This document shows positions 19,122 through 24,066 of a stretch of 24,066 nt of DNA, one piece after another. How positions within the stretch are numbered: position 1 is the stretch's first letter; the number at the start of each line of letters is the position of its first letter. This DNA comes from JBOGJI01 sp050747865 (GTDB lineage Bacteria > Acidobacteriota > Thermoanaerobaculia > Multivoradales > JAHEKO01), in NCBI GenBank assembly GCA_050747865.1, contig JBOGJI010000314.1, positions 1 to 24,066 of the forward strand, in the 5' to 3' direction. The position numbers were made by a program, and so were the translations under genes. The notes under the pieces were generated by a model. It did not search any database and was not told the DNA's origin. It saw nothing but the letters and a program-made list of their open reading frames with translations.

Positions 19122-20717
19122 GTGTCCGAAGCCCCTGTCCTGACCGCCTGGTCGCCGCTGCGGCAGCCGGTCTTTCGGGCCCTCTGGATCGCCAATCAGG
19201 TCTCTTTCGTCGGCACCTGGGTCCACCAGGTGGGGGCCGCGTGGTTGATGACCGAGCTGGCGCCCGAGCCGGTCATGGTGTCCCTGGTGCAGGCGGCCAC
19301 GGGATTGTCGATGTTCCTCCTGGTGGTGCCCTCGGGAGCCATCGCCGACATCGTCGACCGGCGGCGCGTGCTGCTGGCGGCGCAGAGCTGGATGCTGGTA
19401 GTGGCCGCGGTGCTGGGTATCCTCACCGTGGCGCAGCGGACCACCCCCTGGGTCCTCCTGCTCTGCACCTTTCTGCTCGCCTTCGGAGCCGCCTTCACCG
19501 CCCCCGCCTGGCAGGCCATCCTCCCCGAGCTGGTGCCGCGCCGCCAACTCGCCGCGGCGATCACGCTGCAGGGTCTGGGGGTGAACGTCGCGCGGGCGTT
19601 CGGGCCGGCGATCGGCGGCGTCCTGGTGGCGACCCTGGGAGCCGGCGCGGCCTTTCTCTTGAATGCGATCTCCTTCCTCGGCCTCATCGCGGTCGTGGCG
19701 CGCTGGCGCCGGCCGGAGGAGCCGCAGGAGCTGCCTCCGGAGCCGATCGGGCGGGCCATGCGCGCGGGCCTGCGGTACGTCCGCCACACTCCGCAGCTCA
19801 CCAACGTCCTGGTGCGCTCGGGCCTGTTCATCCTCGCGGGCAGCGCCCTGTGGGCCCTGTTGCCGCTGATCGCGCGCCAGGAGCTGGGGCTCACGGCGGC
19901 CGGTTACGGCGTCATCCTGGCCGCCTTCGGGTTCGGCGCGGTGGGCGGCGCGGTGCTGCTGACCCGTCTGCGCCAGCGGCTCGAGCTCGACACCATCGCC
20001 TCGCTGGCCGCGGTTCTCTACGGCGCGGCGCTCGTCGGCCTGGGGCTGTCCGACGGCCTGCCCTTCGTCCTCCCCTGCGCCTTCGCCGCCGGGGCCGCCT
20101 GGCTGAACCTGCTGGCGAACTTCAACACCGCGGCGCAGACCGCGCTGCCGGCCTGGGTCCGCGCGCGCGGCATGTCGATCTACCTGCTCGTCTTCTTCGG
20201 TGGCATGGCCGGCGGCAGCGTGTTGTGGGGGGCGCTCGGCAGGCACCTCGGCCTGGTCGAGGCCATGGCGGCGGCGGGCGTCGCCGCGGCCCTGACGGCT
20301 CTGGCGCGGTGGCGCTTCCGCCTGGAGAGCGCCGAAGGATTGAACCTCGCCCCGTCCCGCCATTGGCCGGCGCCGCCGATCGACGCCCGGGTCGAGCCGG
20401 AGGCCGGGCCGGTCCTGGTGACGGTGGAGTACGCGGTGGAATCCTCCCGCGTGGCGGAGTTCCAGGAGGCTATGCAGGAGCTGCGGCGGCTGCGTCGACG
20501 GGGCGGCGCCTATGCCTGGGGACTGTTCGCCGATCTCACGGACTCGACCCGGTTCCTGGAGAGCTACCTGGTCGCCTCGTGGCTGGAACACCTGCGCCAG
20601 CACGAGCGGGTGACGGACGAGGATCGCGCCGCCGAGGAGCGCGTGAGGGAGACGCTGGTGCCGGGTAGTGAGCGACGGGTCACCCACCTGGTGGCGACTC
20701 GTCCCCCCGCCTCGTAG
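19122..20717 (+). CDS. MFS exporter of the transmembrane secretion effector (MFS_3) type
   Basis: This 531-residue protein has about 12 membrane helices over its first 400 residues. It carries the MFS loop GAIADIVDRRRVLLAAQ between helices 2 and 3, plus FTAPAWQAILPELVPR and LQGLGVNVARAFGPAIGG. These fit the EntS/MFS_3 group, which moves small molecules such as siderophores or drugs out of the cell. The last 110 or so residues form a soluble domain like an antibiotic-biosynthesis-monooxygenase ferredoxin fold (from VLVTVEYAVESS to the SWLEHLRQHERVT motif), a known tail in this family. The GTG at 19122 opens MSEAPVLTAWSPLRQPVFRALW, the usual family start; the ribosome binding site is weak. It has no promoter of its own after the tRNA. 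The substrate is unknown. Confidence 0.9.
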   Translation: MSEAPVLTAWSPLRQPVFRALWIANQVSFVGTWVHQVGAAWLMTELAPEPVMVSLVQAATGLSMFLLVVPSGAIADIVDRRRVLLAAQSWMLVVAAVLGILTVAQRTTPWVLLLCTFLLAFGAAFTAPAWQAILPELVPRRQLAAAITLQGLGVNVARAFGPAIGGVLVATLGAGAAFLLNAISFLGLIAVVARWRRPEEPQELPPEPIGRAMRAGLRYVRHTPQLTNVLVRSGLFILAGSALWALLPLIARQELGLTAAGYGVILAAFGFGAVGGAVLLTRLRQRLELDTIASLAAVLYGAALVGLGLSDGLPFVLPCAFAAGAAWLNLLANFNTAAQTALPAWVRARGMSIYLLVFFGGMAGGSVLWGALGRHLGLVEAMAAAGVAAALTALARWRFRLESAEGLNLAPSRHWPAPPIDARVEPEAGPVLVTVEYAVESSRVAEFQEAMQELRRLRRRGGAYAWGLFADLTDSTRFLESYLVASWLEHLRQHERVTDEDRAAEERVRETLVPGSERRVTHLVATRPPAS

Positions 20718-20719
20718 GG

Positions 20720-20733
20720 CCGCGGCGCCGCGG
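20720..20733. terminator. GC palindrome between convergent genes
   Basis: CCGCGGCGCCGCGG is a perfect 14-bp palindrome filling the 18-bp gap between the converging stops of the exporter and msrA. It could form a short stem for both transcripts, but no U tract follows on either side. Confidence 0.35.
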
Positions 20734-20735
20734 TC

Positions 20736-21386
20736 TCAATGCCCGCCGGCTTCGTCTCCCCAGACGTCCTGCAAGCGCCGGTCGCGGCCGCAGCCGGTGC
20801 GGTAGAAGCGATAGCGGATCGGGTTCTTCTGGTGGTAGTCCTGGTGGTACTCCTCCGCCGGATAGAACTCGGTGGCCGCGGTGACGGCGACGGCGATGGG
20901 CCGGTCGAACCGCTTCGAGACCTCCAGCTCCCGTTTGGAGGCCTCCGCCAGGCGGCGCTGCTCGTCGTCGAGGTAGAAGATCTCCGCCCGGTACTGGTCG
21001 CCCACGTCGCAGAACTGTCGCCCCTCCGCCAGCGGGTCGACGTTGCGCCAGAAGGCGTAGAGCAGCTCCTCGTAGCTCACCCGGGAGGGATCGAAAACGA
21101 CCTTCACGGCCTCGGCGTGGCCCGTGCCCCCGGCGGAGACCTGCTTGTACGTGGGGCGGGCGACGCGGCCGCCAATGTACCCCGAGGTCGTCGACAACAC
21201 GCCGTCGACCTCGTCGAACGCGTGCTCCACGCACCAGAAGCAGCCCCCGGCGAAGACGGCCTCCGCGGTCTCGGCCGCGCTCGCCGGCTCGGCGGCTGCA
21301 GCTGCGCCTCCCCCCTGGCCGCCGGCGCCGCAGGCGGCGAGCAGTGCGAGCGTGGTGAGGGTCAGCGTAAGGGAAAATCGGGACAT
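20736..21386 (-). CDS. msrA: Peptide methionine-S-sulfoxide reductase, predicted lipoprotein
   Basis: This 216-residue protein reduces the S form of methionine sulfoxide. The catalytic cysteine is in GGCFWC (C49), with EHAFDEVDGVLSTTSGYIGG and TEFYPAEEYHQDYHQKNP completing the active site. A late cysteine (TGCGRDRR) is a likely resolving residue. The first 19 residues are a lipoprotein signal with lipobox LAAC, so the mature enzyme should be anchored by lipid outside the cytoplasm, where it would repair envelope proteins. An Ala/Gly-rich linker joins the two parts. The ATG at 21386 has a near-ideal ribosome binding site and begins the signal peptide; a longer reading to 21416 is less likely. 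It lies 78 bp after the SIMPL-domain gene and may have its own promoter. Confidence 0.95.
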   Translation of the reverse strand: MSRFSLTLTLTTLALLAACGAGGQGGGAAAAAEPASAAETAEAVFAGGCFWCVEHAFDEVDGVLSTTSGYIGGRVARPTYKQVSAGGTGHAEAVKVVFDPSRVSYEELLYAFWRNVDPLAEGRQFCDVGDQYRAEIFYLDDEQRRLAEASKRELEVSKRFDRPIAVAVTAATEFYPAEEYHQDYHQKNPIRYRFYRTGCGRDRRLQDVWGDEAGGH

Positions 21387-21390
21387 GGGG

Positions 21391-21420
21391 ATCTCCTTCC
21401 AGATCTCGCGCGTCACGCGA
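21391..21420 (-). promoter_or_regulatory. msrA ribosome binding site with an inverted repeat ahead of it
   Basis: GGAAGGAGAT (21400-21391) sits four bases ahead of the msrA ATG and fixes the start. Just upstream, TCGCG-N5-CGCGA (21406-21420) is a small inverted repeat, and TAGATT (21426-21421) could be a -10 hexamer. No matching -35 was found, so an independent msrA promoter is only a possibility. Confidence 0.45.
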
Positions 21421-21464
21421 AATCTACGGACCCGCCCCGGTCGCGGATGTCTCGTCGCCCCGCC

Positions 21465-22187
21465 CTAACGCCCGCCGCCGTCCCCGATGCGGTACTGAAC
21501 CGTGACGTGGGCGCTCACCCCCACCTGCCCGGCGGCGACCGGGGTCGCCATGTCCGCCGCCATCTGCATCATCTCGGCTCGCGCGTAGACCGGCTGCACC
21601 GACACGCCCCCTTCCTGCACGCTGTGCACCGACGCCAGTGTCACGCCCATGGCCTCGGCGATCGTTTCCGCCTTGGCGCGCGCCTCGGCGACGGCCTGGG
21701 TGAGAGCCTGGCGCCGGAGCGCCGCGTCGTCCTGGAGCGAGAACTGGATGCCATCCACGCGATTGGCGCCGGCCGCCAGGCCGGCGTCGAGCACGGGGCC
21801 GACCCGCTCCATGTCGGTGATGCGCACCTGCACCACGTTCTGCGCCCGGTAGCCAATGAGGCGGCGGTCGCCGCCGCCTCGCGGCCCCGGTTGCGAGTAG
21901 ACCGGCGACAGGCTCAAGCCCGTCGTCTGGATCGCCTCCGACGGGATCCCCGCGCCGGCGATCGCCTCGTAGACCGCGTCCGCCGCGCCGTTGACGCGCT
22001 GCTGCGCGACATCCGCGGTCTCCTCCTGCGCCTCGACTCCCAACCCCACGATCGCCAGGTCGGGAGCCGCATGGAGCTCGGCATCGCCCTGCACCGTCAC
22101 CAGGGGGATCGCGTCCTCGTTGTCCTGTGCCATCACCGGTACCGCCGTCAAGAGTGCCACCGACAAGCCTGCCACAATGCCGCGCAT
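21465..22187 (-). CDS. SIMPL-domain (DUF541) secreted protein
   Basis: This 240-residue protein has a cleavable signal peptide (about 1-20, ending VMA) and one SIMPL domain. Family features are the opening VTVQGDAELHAAPDLAIVGLGV, then GIPSEAIQTTGLSLSP, the YRAQNVVQVRI strand, GANRVDGIQFSLQD, and the long helix ARAKAETIAEAMG. Such proteins are periplasmic or outer-membrane associated and form ring-like assemblies in some bacteria; the role is poorly known, with links to oxidative and envelope stress. The ATG at 22187 is set by GAAAGGAG five bases ahead. It lies 13 bases after the mechanosensitive channel gene, so the two are co-transcribed. Confidence 0.93.
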   Translation of the reverse strand: MRGIVAGLSVALLTAVPVMAQDNEDAIPLVTVQGDAELHAAPDLAIVGLGVEAQEETADVAQQRVNGAADAVYEAIAGAGIPSEAIQTTGLSLSPVYSQPGPRGGGDRRLIGYRAQNVVQVRITDMERVGPVLDAGLAAGANRVDGIQFSLQDDAALRRQALTQAVAEARAKAETIAEAMGVTLASVHSVQEGGVSVQPVYARAEMMQMAADMATPVAAGQVGVSAHVTVQYRIGDGGGR

Positions 22188-22200
22188 ATGGTCTCCTTTC

Positions 22201-23046
22201 TCATTTCTCTCCTCGCGTCTCTACGGGCAGCGGTCGCGTCGCCTTGCCGCCGGCGACGGTCAGATGCGGAAACGGGATCTCGATCCCGTGTGCGTCGAAG
22301 GCCGCCTTGATCTCCTCCTGGATCTGGTTCTTCAGCGTCACGTAGTTCTCCCGCGTCGCCCAGATCGAATACTGGAGATCGATCGAGGACGAGCCGAAGC
22401 CGGTGAGGAAGATCTGCGGCACCGGCTCCTCCAGGCACAGCGGGTTGCGGCGCGCCACCTCCTCCAGCACCTCGCGGACCTGTTTGAGGTCCTCCATGTA
22501 CGAGACTCCGACGTTCACGTCGGCCCGGCGGATGGGGAACCGAGTGAGGGTGCGCACCTCGCTCTTCAGCAGATTCTCGTTGGGGATGCGGACGAAGAGG
22601 TTGTCGAAAGTGCGCAACTTCACCGACAGCAGGTCGATCGACAGCACCTCGCCGGTGGTCGCGCCCACGGTGATGACGTCGCCGACGTCGAACGGGCGCT
22701 CGCCGATCAGGAACAGGCCGCTGATCAGGTTGGAGAACGAGGTCTGCGACGCGAATCCCACGGCCACGGCCAGCAGGCCCCCGGTGCCGAGCAGGATGGT
22801 GCCGACCCTGAGGCCGAAGTCGCTGAGCACCGCGGCCACGAAGAGCAGCAGGATGCCGTAGAAGGCGATGCGCCTGAGCAATCGCGTGCGCACCGGCTCG
22901 AGGCGCAGTCGCAGCACACGGCCGAGCAGGGCCGAGACGGCCCAGGCGATGAGGAAGCCGATCACCAGGTAGACGCCGGCCTGCAGCAGCTCGACGGCGA
23001 ACTCGACCGTGAACAGCTGCCTGAGCTCGGTCAGCAGCTCGGTCAA
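22201..23046 (-). CDS. MscS-family mechanosensitive channel
   Basis: This 281-residue protein has three membrane helices (about 17-41, 54-77 and 80-110), as in minimal MscS. The third leads into the pore and the family motif GFASQTSFSNLISGLFLIGE, followed by RPFDVGDVITVG. The beta domain (TGEVLSIDLLSVKLRTFDN, VRIPNENLL) and the C-terminal alpha/beta domain with FLTGFGSSSIDLQ complete it. MscS channels open under membrane tension and release solutes after osmotic downshock. The start is a TTG overlapping the stop of the DUF432-like gene (TTGA), backed by GGAGG seven bases ahead. Residues upstream in the same open frame are a shadow of that gene. Coupled translation suggests that the two products are needed together. 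Confidence 0.93.
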   Translation of the reverse strand: MTELLTELRQLFTVEFAVELLQAGVYLVIGFLIAWAVSALLGRVLRLRLEPVRTRLLRRIAFYGILLLFVAAVLSDFGLRVGTILLGTGGLLAVAVGFASQTSFSNLISGLFLIGERPFDVGDVITVGATTGEVLSIDLLSVKLRTFDNLFVRIPNENLLKSEVRTLTRFPIRRADVNVGVSYMEDLKQVREVLEEVARRNPLCLEEPVPQIFLTGFGSSSIDLQYSIWATRENYVTLKNQIQEEIKAAFDAHGIEIPFPHLTVAGGKATRPLPVETRGEK

Positions 23047-23885
23047 TCTTCGTCCTCCTTGCGCTCGAAGATCGAGGACACCGTGCTGAAGGCGCGGGTC
23101 AGCAGGCTCTGCTGCATCTGCTGGCGCGCCTCCTGCACCTTCCGCGCCGGGCGCGCCTCGCGGGGAGCGCCTCGCTTCGCCTCGACGCGCACCAGATCTC
23201 CGTCGCCGCTGCGCGTCATGGTGACTGTCTGCGTCCACAGGCGGCCGTCGGAGCCGGCGTAGAGGTGCAGGTACGGCACCGGCAGCTTCACCCGCTCGAC
23301 CCGCAGGGGGGTGTCGGCGCGATTGTGGATGTCGAGCGGCGTCATCGCGTAACGGACGTGGTGAGGGACCTTCTCCACCCGCACCCGCGCGCGGGTATGG
23401 GTGGCGTAACAGAGCTCGCCGGCCAGGTTGTTGGGCCCGAACCAGGTGTCGGTCGGGCGCAGGATCGGGAACTCGCACAGGTGTCGAGGCGGCGTCTGCG
23501 CCGCGACCTGCACCCACAGGGGCGACCCGACGTAGAGCCTGGTCTCCTCCCCCGGCAGCAGGTACACGGGGATCCGCGGCGAGGCGACGACCGCGCGATC
23601 GGCCAGCGCCGGGAGCACGGACAGCGCGTCGTCCACCTCGCGGAAGATGTAACGCTCCAGGTTCGGTGCCTCCTCCAGCGGGCCATCCTCCTCCCGGTAC
23701 GTCCATTCCTCGTCGGTGTCCTCGCGCGCCTCGCTGGCGTCCCAGGCGACCTGCCACTCCCCTTCCCAGTTGCAGATGGCCAGCTCGAAGCCGCAGATGC
23801 GCCAGCGAGCCACCCGGCCCTCGCCGAGACGGCGGGCGCCCCACCAGGTGTCGAGGTTCTCCGGTGTCGCGCTCGGTTCACTCAT
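23043..23885 (-). CDS. DUF432-like protein coupled to the MscS channel
   Basis: This 280-residue, tryptophan-rich protein has no signal peptide or membrane helix. It is mostly beta, with stretches such as RIPVYLLPGEETRLYVGSPL, the FPILRPTDTWFGPNNL and AGELCYATHTRARV block, and TPLDIHNRADTPLRVERVKL. These resemble DUF432 proteins, which I recall being encoded next to mechanosensitive channels; the name is from memory of the family. The last 50 residues are highly charged and end in an acidic KEDED. It overlaps the channel gene by four bases and follows moaA by 16, so it lies in mid-operon. A cytoplasmic regulator or cap for the channel is a reasonable guess, without direct evidence. Confidence 0.6.
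   Translation of the reverse strand: MSEPSATPENLDTWWGARRLGEGRVARWRICGFELAICNWEGEWQVAWDASEAREDTDEEWTYREEDGPLEEAPNLERYIFREVDDALSVLPALADRAVVASPRIPVYLLPGEETRLYVGSPLWVQVAAQTPPRHLCEFPILRPTDTWFGPNNLAGELCYATHTRARVRVEKVPHHVRYAMTPLDIHNRADTPLRVERVKLPVPYLHLYAGSDGRLWTQTVTMTRSGDGDLVRVEAKRGAPREARPARKVQEARQQMQQSLLTRAFSTVSSIFERKEDED
23054..23058 (-). promoter_or_regulatory. Ribosome binding site for the TTG start of the channel
   Basis: GGAGG lies seven bases ahead of the TTG at 23046, inside the last codons of the DUF432-like gene. No ATG or GTG fits better before the first membrane helix. Confidence 0.6.
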
Positions 23886-23901
23886 GATCGGATCTCGGAG
23901 C

Positions 23902-24066
23902 CTACCCCCCGACGTAGGACATCTCGACGCGCGGCAGGTCGCGCGTCGCGGCGGAGCGCAGCTCCGAATACCGGTCCTCGCGCACCGTCCAGATGCGGCG
24001 CAGGGCCTGTTCCAGCGCCTGGTCGTCCGCCCCGCCCCGGATCAGCGCCTTGACATCGTGTCCCTG
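23902..24066 (-). CDS. moaA: GTP 3',8-cyclase MoaA, C-terminal fragment (runs off the window)
   Basis: The last 54 residues of a protein enter the window from the right. HDVKALIRGGADDQALEQAL and the ending LPRVEMSYVGG match the C-terminus of the radical-SAM enzyme MoaA. That enzyme rearranges GTP in the first step of molybdenum cofactor synthesis. The final Gly-Gly pair is a family hallmark that reaches into the active site. The radical-SAM core and iron-sulfur cysteines lie outside the window, so the call rests on the tail only. The stop is 16 bases before the DUF432-like gene, which suggests one transcript. Confidence 0.8.
   Translation of the reverse strand, partial: QGHDVKALIRGGADDQALEQALRRIWTVREDRYSELRSAATRDLPRVEMSYVGG

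Overview
The window is GC-rich bacterial chromosome (about 70 % G+C by eye) packed with genes on both strands, with many overlapping start/stop codons and several GTG or TTG starts. A two-propeller Reg_prop/Y_Y_Y sensor fused to a sigma-54 activator, a PyrR-PyrB-PyrC operon and a bactofilin-like/M23 pair would fit an Acidobacteriota-type soil or sediment bacterium; Myxococcota or another GC-rich phylum remains possible. No insertion sequence, prophage, CRISPR array or rRNA was seen. Most of the content is core or semi-core metabolism.

Layout. (1) 1-158, minus: start of an ankyrin-repeat protein that runs off the window. (2) 159-419: a divergent control region with a cluster of inverted repeats built on TGGCAC. 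(3) 420-8363, plus: a membrane-tethered sigma-54 activator, then trehalose-6-phosphate synthase (otsA), then a fusion of trehalose-6-phosphate phosphatase to a GH15 glycosidase. (4) 8371-11355, minus: inositol-monophosphatase-family enzyme, membrane M23 (LytM) peptidase, bactofilin-like beta-helix protein and a small membrane protein. The first two overlap by ATGA, the next pair is 9 bp apart, and the last pair overlaps slightly. (5) 11411-14201, minus: pyrR-pyrB-pyrC behind a clear sigma-70 promoter. (6) 14360-18945, plus: smc and a nucleotidyltransferase-fold protein, ending in an 11-bp hairpin. (7) 19029-20717, plus: tRNA-Thr(CGT) directly followed by an MFS exporter. (8) 20736-24066, minus: the C-terminus of moaA, a DUF432-like protein, an MscS-type channel, a SIMPL-domain secreted protein and a lipoprotein MsrA.

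How the genes work together. OtsA and OtsB make trehalose from UDP-glucose (or another NDP-glucose) and glucose-6-phosphate. The attached GH15 module could hydrolyse trehalose or a related alpha-glucoside, so synthesis and breakdown may sit on one chain. The upstream sensor is spaced for co-transcription with these genes and may control them. The LytM peptidase and bactofilin-like protein look like a cell-wall shaping module. The pyr genes cover regulation plus the second and third steps of UMP synthesis. The DUF432/MscS pair is probably an osmotic safety valve.

The strongest candidates for something new are the kinase-less, transmembrane sigma-54 activator with its palindrome-rich promoter region, the OtsB-GH15 fusion beside it, and the DUF432-MscS translationally coupled pair. 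All functional statements rest on reading motifs by eye; no database search was run.
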